NCBI GenBank assembly: GCA_036365515.1
Contig: CM070877.1
Location: 71,484,022 to 71,548,021 of the forward strand
Origin: Torymus aiolomorphi
Taxonomy: Eukaryota; Arthropoda; Insecta; Hymenoptera; Torymidae
Length of the DNA: 64,000 nt
Direction: 5' to 3'
The translations under genes were made by a program, and so were the position numbers. The notes below the pieces were generated by a model. It did no database searches and was not told the origin of the DNA. It saw only the letters and a list, made by a program, of their open reading frames with translations. Positions within the stretch are counted from its first letter, which is position 1. The number at the start of each line of letters is the position of its first letter. Below are positions 22,736 to 35,579 of this stretch, piece after piece.

Positions 22736-24497
22736 CACGCCACCAGCAGTCAATCAGAAGAAGTGCCTCCTTAGGGGAGAGGTCCTCGAAGAACAGAGCG
22801 TTGCGTTGTGCGGTTAGTCGCGTCCGAACTCTGAGAGCAATAGATCGTTAGCTTCTCTTGACTTTGAATTTGCTCCGTTTTATTTTCTGCACTGTTTAAA
22901 TACAGTTATTAGTTTGTAAACGTTTTCTTTTTCGGTATTTGTCCGCTAGTAATAAATCAAGATCAAACGACTTTTTTGTAATAATTGTGTACTTTAACCG
23001 AATTCTACCTTTTCAATAAACAATTGTCATTCTGCTTGTAATTTCTAAAACGATTTTTCCTTTATCATTTATTTCGCCATCCCAATTAAATAAATTTTAG
23101 TTTATTACGGTTCTAAATAGCTAATAAAGAATAATCGAATTTCGTCACTTTGAACTTCTAGTTTTGTTGAATTTTTTCTTTATTTAATAAAGAAAAAAAA
23201 AATAATTAACCGACTCATTAATTATTTTTCGATTTTCGAATTTCGAACTTTGACATCTGTTAAGATTTGATACTTTTCCCTTGACGGGTTAGGATTTGCT
23301 ATTTTAATAAGAACGAAAAATATAGTGTTGTGCGTGCGATTAGTGATAATCGATTGCCACATCTCAGGCTTTTGGGGCCTACCACTACACGCCAACAAGA
23401 ATACGTTGCAAACACGCGGCCACATCCAAGACGAATTGGTGGAATTTTCCACCCAACAGGGGACTGACCACAGGGATCTCTCAACTACCGAAATAATAGG
23501 TACAGGACCTACTGCGCCTCGCTCAACGCGCCTACCAACCACAGACTAGGAGACAGCAAGGACCACCATCAATTTTAGGGGTAAAACTACGTTTTCTTTT
23601 CTCTCCTCGTCTATTTAATCAAAAGAAAATCGTCGCAGTGCCGAAAAACTAAGATCAAGGTTATTTCGAATTGATTTTTATATTTAATTAAATTTCAATC
23701 GAAGGCCGCGACATAACAGACTAATAAATAGATGACACCAATAAAAACATTACCATACAAAAGTAAAGTTTGCAGCAGTGGTTGTAGTTTACTCGCTGCA
23801 CTAAATACCTGTAGCAACTAGAGGGCAAGGTCTAGTAGAAGTCTTCAGTCGTTTCACTGCTGGAAACAGCCCCGGCCAAAGAGTCACTGAGAGTCATAAG
23901 CAGCAGATTAAATGTACACATAGTCATTAGTTCAAGAGCCAAACAAGAAAAGTTGAGTACCTAAAAACCACATATAACTAATAAATAAACAACCCAGATA
24001 ATATTTCCACACCTAAGAAACAGTCTGCAGCAGTGTTCATTGTCTACACTTCTCCGGCTGCCACCGATTCTTGCAACAAGAAAAAGTACCATCAGCTCAC
24101 CCATTAGAGAGGTTAGGAACGAGAAAGGGCTTACCAAATCTGCTCTCGCCGTTGACACACTGCTTTCCAGTCTCCGATGAATTATCAGCAACCAGCGAAC
24201 ACGCTGAAAGGGATGACATTCGCCAGGGCGACGTAATACAGCAGCCGCTGTCATCGCTGGAGCCGCCGGAAGCCAGACGATGCGATTGTTGACATCACAC
24301 GCCATCGACACACGCGCACATGCCGCGCAATCCGCATTCCGCAGTCACAGGGCTAACAGTTGCAGAAAGCGCGCGCGATTCATATGTATATATATACTTA
24401 AGTATATATACATAGGGAGGGCTCACGATCACGTGGGTCGCATGCGTTTTTCCGCTGTGTGTGCGCGAAGCCGCGAACGCATATATAGCCTATATAT
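22736..24497. other. Unassigned segment between array and gypsy LTR
   Basis: No domain is recognised. Short ORFs at 23222-23549 and 23961-24522 look random. 23719-23980 and 23980-24230 are loosely similar ('actaataaata', 'gcagcagtg'), suggesting an old direct duplication. A TATA-rich palindrome centred on CTTAAG lies near 24385-24413. Confidence 0.35.
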
Positions 24498-25297
24498 TGT
24501 TACGTCTACGACGTATCTCTAAATTCAATTTAACAATGCATATTTATCACCAGTAATTTTCTAACATACAAATGTCGTATATGTCGTATATGTTTAATGA
24601 CGTTATTAAATCTCAATATTCATTTCTTTGACCCACAAAACGATGCGAGTGCGAATTTTAACAGTACAGCAATTTCGGCTACGCAACAGCCAGCGTGACG
24701 TAGCGAGCCACTGACCTTGTGAAACCAACCGCTCATCGCAACTTTGTTTAGAATCAGCACTTTTAAATGTGAAATCGAAATGATGATATTTAAATGTTTA
24801 CTAAATTTGTTTAAAAAGAGGATTTTGACTCAGCGTCAAAATCATCTTTAACCCAAATTAACCGCTTAATAAATACGGCGACTCTCAATACACAAATCAG
24901 TAATCGTGCAAAAGTCGCGAACTCCGTACAACTCCAGTCGACAAAAGGAGTAGCGAATATTTTATAAGGGTCAAATACCCTACATTCAATTACGAAGAGA
25001 ATTTCTTATATCAATAATTTCAATAACATATCGGTATTAATTAATCGCGCATATAACGCATCTATTTATCCATCAATCGAACAAATCAAATATAATTAGT
25101 TGTAAAGCACTAGCGATTTTGTATCAATTCATTGTAAAAGTTCATTTATTTAATTGTTAAATAATTAGAAGTGAAATTGATTGAACCTGCAGTAGTGTAT
25201 TTATTTCTAAACCCTCAACAGGAAAAAGGTAAATAAGCCAAAATATATCTAACAATACACATATAAGAGTAGATTCCTCGACACTCAAGACGTAACA
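24498..25297 (+). repeat. 5' LTR of the 14.9-kb gypsy element
   Basis: TGTTACGTC...GACGTAACA, 800 bp, nearly identical to 38603-39401. It contains a dyad (GATTTTGACTC..CGTCAAAATCATC) followed by AATAAATACGGCGAC, a possible polyadenylation region. Confidence 0.95.
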
Positions 25298-26799
25298 GTG
25301 GTTCCGGTACCGATCGAACAATCGTTCACTAGACTATTTCAAATTAAAGAATAAAAATAACTTTTCTCCGGAACTTAACAGTGGTTCCGGTACACAGTCG
25401 AACGAAAGTTCGCTAGATCAGCTAAATCAAACTATAAACGTTTTAAAATAAGCTCTTGAAAGACGAGGAAAATATTTTTATATAAATACAACTAACATAG
25501 AATAAGTCCGAGCTTCTTGCTTTGCAATAAGAAGTTGGGGGGATCATTGTAGCATGAATCGCCCAAATTTCGGAAGATAAGCAAGTACGGCTCGTCGAGT
25601 TATTAACAACAAATTATATAACAAATTATAGCTGAAATAGTAAGTGAAAAAGATAAATTTACAGAGTGAAATCAGGATATATTACGCGAAAAATAATAGC
25701 AATCTAATACAAGTAAGAAATTGAAAAAAAAATCAGTAATAAAAAGATATAAAAGTAAAACCAAAAGAAAATACTACAATAGATAAAACAAAATATCGTA
25801 AAGACAAATTATAAATTAAGAATAGTGATCACATAAATCGAAAATACATCACGCGAAAAATAAACATAGAATAATGATCAACGCAGCTCAAGAAAACGAA
25901 TTAATCAATTAAATAATAATTGCATAAATAAACATTACATTTTAAACAATAAAAAAAAAATATATAAAACACTAAAAACTAAGCAAACGGAAAAAATTTA
26001 TGAAAGTGACAAATAAATGAGTAAATTATATCATGAAATAAACAGTTACAAAATATATACAAAAAAATAGTGGAACTAATAATAAAAACATATTTTTAAA
26101 GAGATATTAAGTATAGTATAAACAAAGAAGTTGATGGTCTTCTCGACCACCTTACGTTGAATCCTCTTAACATCTGCTTTAAAAAAAAAAAGGAAAATAT
26201 ATCTTTCTTCCAGTTTCTTCGTTGGCCAGCACAAAGTAACGGTCAGATTTTATGCCATGCAGATGCAAGACACTGCATTCCGATCCTTTCCCACGAAATA
26301 AGATTAAAAAAAAAAACAGAACACCATGCAAGTGGAAACTTTCATCAAGAGCGAAAGCATTTCCTCCTATGTGAAAAAAAAGGGAAAGATTTTACGACCT
26401 TACCCCGAAAGGCAGGCCACCCCAGCTGTGCACATGCGCGCCTACGCGTCGCCGAAAAGCCATAAAATTTCGACCGTTACAACTTCCTTCGACTTTACAT
26501 ATAGCCAATTTTATTTTTACATTTTAACTTGTAGTTAAATTTAAATTAACTTATATTAATTTAAATTTTTCTGATTACGCTGATCTAAATTTTACGAAAA
26601 TAGGCCTGGTAGAAGTAAAGATAATTAAATAAAACACCTCACAACAACTTAATTTTAGTATTAAATAATAAACAAACTCATAAATAAAAATGAAAAATAA
26701 GAATATAATATTATTTGTGTACTTTAATTAAAATCTTGTAAAACCATGTTACACACTCTTTTACATATACTATTTATAAAAGTTTACTAAAGTATAGGC

Positions 26800-26975
<176 letters not shown>

Positions 26976-27310
26976 CGGTATTTTGAGGATTTCATAAAGA
27001 ATTTGTACAATAGTGGTGACACAAATATAAACATTGTTATAAACAACCAATAAACAAGCGCGTGACTAAAGAAATAATGACCCTAAGGTTATTGACTAAC
27101 ACCACGACGCCTGCGGCGCCCGCTTTTACGGAAAAATATCACGGAATTTCCGAAATCGATGTATTAACACAATATTGTGGAAACCGCTGAGAAATCCTCA
27201 AAATGCCTCTCGAGTGCTTTGGACTTTTGAGGAGACTCCTCAAAATGCCTACAAAATCCTCAAAATTCGGTATATATGACCCATATAATCCTCAAAATGC
27301 GTCCCAGATG

Positions 27311-27313
<3 letters not shown>

Positions 27314-27361
<48 letters not shown>
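27314..27361. repeat. (TA)n microsatellite
   Basis: About 24 TA units, inside the gypsy leader. Confidence 0.95.
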
Positions 27362-27364
<3 letters not shown>

Positions 27365-28657
27365 AATGCAAGATGTATTCGCGAATTTATTCTGATACAT
27401 ATGTATTAACTGCATCTCTTACATGTATATAAACACATAGAATATTGCAAAAATGAAGCAGGTTCTTTACTTTCTTTTACTATACAACGAGGACAACTGA
27501 CAACAATAATAAATAATAGGTTCTGTAACTCGTAAAGTGTAATCATATATAATAATATATTGCAACAATAATATATTGCAACGGTACATAAAAATTTAGT
27601 TATAAATAACAATTCTTATACAAGCGTCTCGCCAGAATAATTTAGTTTAATTTATAAAATCTGTTCCTATATAAAGGAATGAATAAAAATTGTCACTTCG
27701 TTATATTTTTGACACTATTATTAATTTTTAAGTTAGTTTTAAGCTTACAAATGTACAAATAATATGTATTTTCTACTCAATAGTTAATTAGATTTTAAAC
27801 CACGTATTTTGGAAATATTAAAATATTAAGTGTGTGCAAATTTGTACAACAAAATTAGATTTAATTAGAAAATAAGTCATTTGTTAAGTTCATATACAAT
27901 AATTAACACTATATAATAAATAATTAACCGAATTTTTATGTAAACGATGTATTTAACATTAATGAAAATAGGCGCAGAAACACCACATGTAACGTCATCT
28001 CTGTGAAACGGTCGAAACTACAGCCGAAAGCTGGGGGATGCTCCTTTCCCCCACGCAGCCAATTAGCCGCGTCAAAGGGCTTTAGGCCCACCCTTATTTT
28101 TCCACCCATACTTGTGCGACCAGTCAACTGTCCCCAAAAATCTTTGTAAACTCCCCCACGGAGAGTACCCCCAAACCGTACTTGGCGAGGGAGGGAAGAG
28201 GAAGAAAACCGAACTAAGCTTTTCCCTCGTCCCTCCGCCGTTAGCCAGTTCCTCGCTACCATCAGAGTTGAACAGACAAGTTCCTCGCCACCATCGGACT
28301 CGACCAGCCACCAGCACACTACTTGTAACCCAGGGAGGGAAACTCTGAATAAACCTAAGTGTAAGTCAAAAAATTGTCTTCAAATTTCATTTCTTCTCTC
28401 CAATCTTTTCTCAACTTAGTCCTTCACATATACCCACTTCCGAGGAGCGTTCAGATCGTTCTGTGCCGAATGGGCAGAGCTGGAATCGCTTGTCTCCTCA
28501 AACATATTAACCTTTTTTGTCCCTCCCTCCTTCAGTGATAAGTTCAAATAAAACGTTTGTAAGATTTGGCCATCCCTAGCTCTTGGGTAATACCAGGCTA
28601 TAAACGGCAAAAGTGGTATCAAGGTATAGACGACCGTCTGGACATCACAAATATGTC

Positions 28658-29692
28658 ATGTCAAATCAGAAAGGTATAGGAAATAAGGGAAACGAAGGGA
28701 TTATAACCAGACGGACTACCCAAAGAAATCCAGAACTTAAAAAACAAGTAAACGAGATAAATAAATAAGCTAATATTTTTGGAAGGAAACCAAGAGTAGA
28801 AAGGTCACCTCCTAGCATAAGCTTGCCTAAAAATTCATCACAAACTTCAGGACGGAAAAAGCTTCAAGTCCAACGACTTCAAAAGCAGATCTTAACGTAT
28901 CAGAAAAATCAGACTCACCAATTATATTTAACTTAAAACAAAACGCTAACATTACAGACTCTAAACAAAACTTAATAGATGACAACAACTCTACAGAAAA
29001 TACAAATGATCTTTTAGTTCCGGGAATAAAACAAGATATATTATCACCAATTGCTTTTCACACACCAAGTCAGAATTTTACGTTTTTTGACGACTCAACA
29101 CTTTTAGGAAATGACAGACAAAACGACTACACGGAAATAGAAGGAATACTACACGAACAAAGTTTGATTTTAACCAGAGATAACAATTTGAATATTAACG
29201 ACCAGGCTGAAATTCCAATAATTGAAAATTTTATAAATCTCGAACCAGAAATGGCAAATCAAGCATTAAAATTACCACTTAAAGAAGTTGCAAAGTTAGT
29301 ACTGGATTTTGACGGGAAAAATATCCAACTAGAGGAATATATAGAAAAATTAAAACAAGCAAAAAGAATAATATCGAATAATGATGAATCGAACCTAGTA
29401 CAGATCCTCAAAATAAAGCTCAAAGGAGAAATTTATAAAGCATTAGCAAATGTAGAAATTGAAAGTGTTGAAACTTTTATTAAAACAATACGTAAAATAT
29501 ATCCATCAACGGATAATATACATTGATTATACGGAAACCTAACACAACAAATTCAAAAATCAGATGAAGATGTACTATGTTTTGCAATATGACGGAAAAT
29601 TATTCTCCGTCATTTTTCTCTCTCCCCGCATTAATCATGTACTAAATCCTCCTTAAATGTTACAGGTGCAGACGACGCGGAAGGACGCCCGG

Positions 29693-29737
<45 letters not shown>

Positions 29738-31647
29738 CGAGGAGCGCGCGCGAACCGTTTAGACTCGTGAGAGAGTCAATCAGTCTTGTTTTGGATAGCG
29801 CCCGCGCTCCCCGCTGAGCTTTGACACGTGAGTTCTCGCGAGAGTAGAGCTGCGTCCCAGTGTAAGAGTGAGTGAGCTTGTGTGTGTGTGTCGGCGAGCC
29901 GGTCACGGCCTCTGAACCACTTCAGGGAGGCGACCGAAAGCGACCTGCGCACCAGGAGCTCCGGCGAAGCGTCTTCGGCGACAGCGACTACGCACCAGTT
30001 GTAAGTGCCGGCTCGATTCTTCTCTCTCTCTCTCTCTAACTCGCGGCAACTCGGGCCTCCTTCTTGCGCCCGCTGACCGCGAATCGCACATTGTGCGCTG
30101 TGTCCCCTTTTCCCCTCTTTGACTCATTCAATAAACCTCGTTATATGTTATTTAATTCTCGCGAGTGATCATTCATTTGCTACCCTGTTCTCCCACCTTT
30201 ATTCAATTCTACATTCGCATGCGGCGTGCATTGCACGAGGCGTGCTAGCCTCGCCGCCGCATGCACTATATTTGTAACTGGATGATTACCAAGCAGCCAG
30301 GGAAATTAATTATCCGTTACAGCAAACAAATTACGAGTGTTGGGTACACAAATAATAGAATTAAAAAAATTAGAACCTAATGTAACAGGAGAAATTCTAA
30401 CAGAATATAAAACTAGATTAAAAACCGACATACTCAGTAGTTTTAAAAAAGGATTAAAACAAGAAATTAGAATCGAACTCGGAGAACACCAAGACATGGA
30501 TAATGCAGTACAAAAAGCAATTGAAATAGAATCAAACTTAAAAAAGCAAAATAGCTTAAGAAATGATACTACAAGCATATTGTTTAATTTCGAAACTCCA
30601 ATTCCAAACACAATTAAACAAGTTTTTTTCCAATTATGTAAGAAAATAAATCACGAAGCATTATTTTGCATGAAAGCTTCATGTGTTTATTGCAAAAGTA
30701 AGGAGCATGTATCATATCATTGCAGAACAGCTAAGCACGTAATAAAATTAATTTGAAAATTGTGTAGTACGGAAGGCCACTCAATAGATGCGTGTAAGTT
30801 AAATAAGATGCAGAGAAATCATTGTCAATACTGCCAAAATATGGGGCACGAGGTTACGCAATGTCCTACTATTACAGAATACGAGCTGTGTTGGAGATGT
30901 AAGGAAAGAGGACAGGATCCGCTTACGTGTAATAATTCGGTAAGAATTACGGAAGTATGCGACGCCTGTAGCAGCGCGTCACACACAGCTAAAAATTGCC
31001 CGTCAGCATTGTGTAAGAGGTGCAACAACCTCGGGCATTTAATGAAATACTGCACGATAAACAAAGGAACGATATGGTGCGCGATATGCGCGGATGAAGG
31101 TCACGAAACCGCGGATTGCGAGAGCATAAAAGTTTTAATTATGCAAAATAAACAACAAAACTCTCAGAATAAAGAAGTTTGTCAATTTTGCGAGATGCCG
31201 GGGTATTCAGCAAAAACTTGTAGAAAAATAAGCAATAACCAACAAGGTACATTCCCAAGTAACAATTACAATGCCTTAAATAAATCCTATGAACATCGAG
31301 ATAAAAATAGGAATGGATTTTTCCGAACAAATAACCAGAACAGCCATCATTTTTCAAGGAATTCAAACAGTAATTATCGGGGGAACTTTAATACACAAAG
31401 TATAAAATGCGAATATTGTAATTTCACCGGGCATACATTAGAAGATTGTAGAAAATTAAAAAATCTGACGGCACAAATTAAATGCTCTTTTTGCAATAAA
31501 AATGGACATCAAATAAACAATTGCCATGAAATCAAGATGCTACAAAATAAATTAGATAAATTTTGTAAAATTTTTAAAAACACGAATCACATAACTGAGG
31601 AATGTGCGTCGCGATCAGTACTTAATCAACAAACTTCGGAAAACTAA
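28658..31647 (+). pseudogene. Gypsy Gag with about twelve zinc knuckles, broken
   Basis: Gag would form the particle and bind element RNA. The N-terminal part (from ATG 28658) has early stops and frame changes; from about 28858 one frame runs to 29526 and includes a helical, charged capsid-like region (VETFIKTIRKIYPSTDN). A 734-bp solo LTR (29588-30321) follows, then the capsid end (30337-30600) and a C-terminal half packed with knuckles of the form C-x2-C-x4-H-x4-C. Seven are intact (e.g. CVYCKSKEHVSYHC, CQYCQNMGHEVTQC, CKRCNNLGHLMKYC, CSFCNKNGHQINNC) and five each lack one ligand. A TGA at 30754-30756 replaces one knuckle cysteine. Gag ends at 31647; pol overlaps it in the -1 frame. Confidence 0.88.
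29588..30321 (+). mobile_element. Solo LTR nested in gag
   Basis: The block interrupts gag and is flanked by GCAA on both sides (29584-29587, 30322-30325). The ends are weak inverted repeats (TGACGGAAAATTA at the left; TTATCCGTTACA at the right). It contains a GA microsatellite (29695-29733), GC-rich promoter-like DNA, and AATAAA at about 30130, suggesting plus orientation. No internal coding region remains. Confidence 0.75.
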
Positions 31648-32450
31648 CAAATTCTTCTGGAAATGAGTGGACTAGAAGGATTAACAAAAAACCACTCAAA
31701 GATAGCGCAGATATTAAAGTAGGTACATTTAATACTGATGGTATCACCAACGGAGGGAAAGACACGGACATCGATTTATTGATTACAAAGAATTTAAAGA
31801 ATATTACGGAAAACATGGAGAAAAATAAGGCAATAAATAGATCAGAAATTATAAAAAATAACGAAATAAATTTAAGTGATTTTGAAATAAATAGTATTGA
31901 AAATGAAAAAGCACAAGAAAGAATAGCAGCAACCAAAATTGCAATGTATTTTCTGAAATTAGAAAACTCACTGCAGTATATCGAAATAGAAAACCACTAC
32001 ACAAATAAAAAATGTAATTTACTTGTAGATAGTGGGACTCAGTTAAATATTATCAAGGGAAATCAGATACCTTTATCTGGTATTACAGATAAAACAATTG
32101 AAACATTAGGAGTAATTAAAATGAACATAGATGGACTGAATATTGATTTCCATGTAGCACCACCAAATTTTTGTTTACATTACGACGGGATTTTAGGAAT
32201 GAAAATTCTTACTGAACAAAAATTAAGACTAGACGAGGGCTATTTACAAATAAATGATAGTAAGATCAAACTGAAAGCAGCCCATAAATTAAATCATAAT
32301 CTTAATACAGTAACTGAAAAGCCACAAAAAACGGATAAAGAATTAAAATCAAGAATAACAATAGAACAGAAGGAAGTTTTAAAGAAAATGTTAGAAAATA
32401 CGGACGAAAAACAAAGCTTAATACCTAAAATTCATGAAAATTGCGAATAA
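31640..32450 (+). pseudogene. Gypsy protease and linker (start of pol)
   Basis: The pol frame opens about 31640 overlapping the end of gag and contains the retropepsin motif LLVDSGTQLNII (about 32020-32058) and the later YDGILGMKIL (32178-32208). Asp-Ser-Gly-Thr is an intact active site. The stretch ends with a TAA at 32448-32450, beyond which pol continues in the same frame. It would be made by a -1 frameshift from Gag; I see no canonical slippery heptamer. Confidence 0.85.
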
Positions 32451-34175
32451 GTAATACAAATAAACGGAAAAACTGTAAATTTTCAAATTGAGGATGAAAT
32501 GGAGAAATCATCTTGTTTAATATCTTATGAACCTGAGTTAATCAATAAAAATGAAGTAAATATAAATTCAGAAATAACATTATATGATGACGTTATGAAA
32601 ATTTTAAATACGATTCCAATATTAGAGGCAGAAGGAAAAGATTTACAAAAAAAAATGTTAAATGAAATTCTACCAGAAAATATAAATGATTTACATTATG
32701 AGGAAATTTTAGAAAATGACGAAAATAATATTAAGTCATTAATAAATAATATTAATATTGCTTTTGAAAATAATGACCAAGCAATCGATTTTGAGGAAAT
32801 CGAATCAACAGATTATAAACAATTTTTGACAATAATGAATAAAAAGATTGAAGTAGATTTAGAAGATTATAATAAACTCTATGGAAATGAAAAAGAATAT
32901 AGCTTTATATCTTATGAAATAGACAATTTACCTGAAGGTTTTCAGATAACAGAAGACTTTAACATAGATGAAAATGAAATTTTAAATTTGGGATCAATAA
33001 ATTTTATAGGAAAAAATGAGTCAGTACAAGATTTTAAAAAATATAATAGAGAAGAAAGATTATTAGAAAAAATATGTTACGAAAACTTGCCTGAAAATAG
33101 TAAAACAATGATTAAGGATCTAGTATTGAAAAATAAGGATATATTTTGGCTAGAGGGAGACAGTTTAGGATCATGTAATGTAGAACAACATGAAATAAAT
33201 TTAACAGATGATAAACCCGTATACGTAAAGCAATTTCCTTTACCTCATAAATTAAAAGAAATCGCGATAGAGGAAACTCAAAAATTAATAACAAACGACC
33301 TAGTTCGAAACTCAAAAAGTGCTTTTAACGCTCCAGCATGGATTGTAGCAAAAAAACAGTTAGCAGACGGAAAAAAACGATGGCGTTTAGTAATAGATTA
33401 CAGAAAACTAAACGAAAAGACAATTCCAGATCCATATTTACTCCCAAACATTACAGAAATATTCGATCAATTGGGGAAAACTAAGTTTTATCACGTTATA
33501 GATTTAAAGTCGGGATTTCACCAAATTCCTATGAAACCAAGTGATATACATAAAACTGCATTTAGCATCAATCTATTGGGACATTTTGAATTTCGAGTAT
33601 TACCTTTCGGATTGAGAAACTCACCGCGTACATTTCAAAGAGTTTTAAATACAGTCTTAGGCGATTTAATCGGCAAGATATGCTTCGTATTCAACGACGA
33701 TATAATTATTTTTGGCGAAACTATGACAGAAGTCAACGAAAGATTCAATACAGTTGCACAAAAATTACGAGAAGCGAATTTAACATTAGAACCAGAAAAA
33801 TGTGAATTTTTTAAAAAAGAAGTATGTTATTTAGGTCACATTATTAGTGAACACGGAATAAAACCTGATCCAAAGAAGATAGAGGCAGTAAAGAAATTTC
33901 CTACACCGAAAAATGTTAAAAATATTAGAGAGTTTCTAGGGCTTTCAGGTTACTATAGAAGATTTATACAAAATTACGCAAAAGTAACAAAACCCTTAAA
34001 TATATTGCTAGAAAAAGACGTGAAGTTTCATTGGGAAAAAGACCAACAAAAAGCCTTTGAGGAAATTAAAGAATTATTATGCACAGCACCAATCTTAGAA
34101 TATCCACGTTTTGATGAACCATTCATTATTACAACAGATGCTTCGAATTCTGCTTTAGGTGCAGTTTTGTCGTAA
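32451..34175 (+). pseudogene. Gypsy reverse transcriptase, between two nonsense codons
   Basis: Same frame as the protease. An acidic region (32500-33000) is followed by the RT prelude (DIFWLEGDSLGSCNVEQHEI), PAWIVAKKQLADGKKRWR and VIDYRKLNEKTIPDPY, VIDLKSGFHQIPM, LPFGLRNSPRTFQRV and CFVFNDDIIIFG, then GHIISEHGIKPDPKKIEA, GLSGYYRRFIQNYAK and the start of RNase H (ITTDASNSALGAVLS). The YVDD box reads FNDD, so the catalytic aspartates are kept but the preceding residue is unusual. A TAA (34173-34175) ends the stretch at the place of a likely Gln codon. Confidence 0.92.
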
Positions 34176-35579
34176 GGAAAAATTGGCAAAGTCCCAGCGA
34201 TAGCTTACGCATCACGAAGTCTACATAAAGCCGAAACTAAATATCACACCTATGAAAAAGAAGCATTGGCAATAATGTTTGCCATAAAAACGTTTAAAAA
34301 TTACGTATATGGAAACAAATTCACAATAGTTACTGATCACAAACCGCTGTTATCGTTAAGATCAGCTGATAATAATACAAGAGTCCAACAATGGAGACTA
34401 AAACTATCAGATTATGAATTTGATATCGTATACAAACCAGGAAAACAGAACGCAAATGCAGATGCTCTATCTAGGAATCCAGTAGAGATATTTGTTATTA
34501 CCAGTGCACAAAATAAGAAAATATTAAATAAAAATAACGAACAACCTAGAATTCTTAGTAACGATGACAAAATCAAAGTAATGAATGAAGATAGACAGAA
34601 AATTAAAGGAAAAAGGGGCAGACCTAGGAAAAATGACAAAAAAATGACTACGGGTAGAAAAGAAGAGAAAATTGAGGAAAACAATGAAAATATACCGGAA
34701 ATTAATAATATCATTTATTCTAAAAATTCTATACAATTTAGAAACGATAATATTGTTCATTTAATAAATTTAAAAGGAAAATCATTAGATAAAAATACTG
34801 AATTATTAATCAAAAGTAAAAACATAAAACCAAAACTATCACTTACAAAAGATAATATAGATATAATAAATATAGAGAATAAAAAACTATTTATGTTATA
34901 CATAGATACGTCCGTATCATGTAAATTAATAAAAGAAAATTTAGCGAAATTATTTAATCAATTAAAAGAATTATTAATTACTAAGAATATATGTATTTAT
35001 AGTATTTCTAGGGATATAGAAATTTTAAATATAAATTGGTTAGAAATAGAGGAAGTATTAAAAGAAATATTTAGCAATACAAATATAAAGGTAATAATAT
35101 GTTTAAATAATATTGAATATTTAAAAATTGAAGACAGGGATAAAATTTTTAACATGTATCACTCCTCTATGATAGGAGGACATTCAGGTGTAAATAGAAC
35201 ATATAATAGACTTAAGGAAAAATATTTTTGGGAAAACTTAAAATCAGACATCCAAAATAGAATAAAAAAATGCAAAGATTGTCAAAGAAATAAATTAAAG
35301 CGGAAAAAGACTAAACAACCAATGATTATCACAGATACACCGGGGAAAATATTCGATAAAATCGCAATGGATATTCTAGGACCATTTAACATTACTAAAA
35401 ATAATAATAAATATATTTTATCTATACAGGATCAATTATCAAAATTTGTAATTTTAGTATGTTTGAAAGATCAAACAGCAGAATCGGTTTCAGATGCTTT
35501 TATAAAAAGATTTATATGTATATTTGGATGTCCAAAGATAGTACTAACCGATAGAGGGGAAATTTTACGAGTAAAATAA
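34176..35579 (+). pseudogene. Gypsy RNase H, AT-hook spacer and integrase N-terminal half
   Basis: The frame continues from RT: RNase H blocks YASRSLHKAETKYHTYEKE and TDHKPLLSL, ending ANADALSRNP. A lysine-rich spacer with an AT-hook (GKRGRPRKND, core codons 34614-34631) follows, then a domain of about 150 residues (SIQFRNDNIVHLINLKGK...) also present in the other gypsy element. Integrase starts with the HHCC zinc module (HSSMIGGHSGVNRTYNR ... CKDCQRNK) and has the first two catalytic acids (MDILGPFN, VLTDRG). A frameshift just after TDRG (near 35560) ends the frame. Confidence 0.9.

Noticed and set aside
21126..23718. Possible LTR (TGTAATTAAAC ... GACATAACA)
   Set aside because: TGT...ACA ends are there, but the flanks do not match and neither side continues the Penelope frame.
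31630..31650. Canonical -1 frameshift heptamer at the gag/pol overlap
   Set aside because: The frames overlap as for -1 slippage, but the local sequence (ggaaaac) does not fit X-XXY-YYZ.
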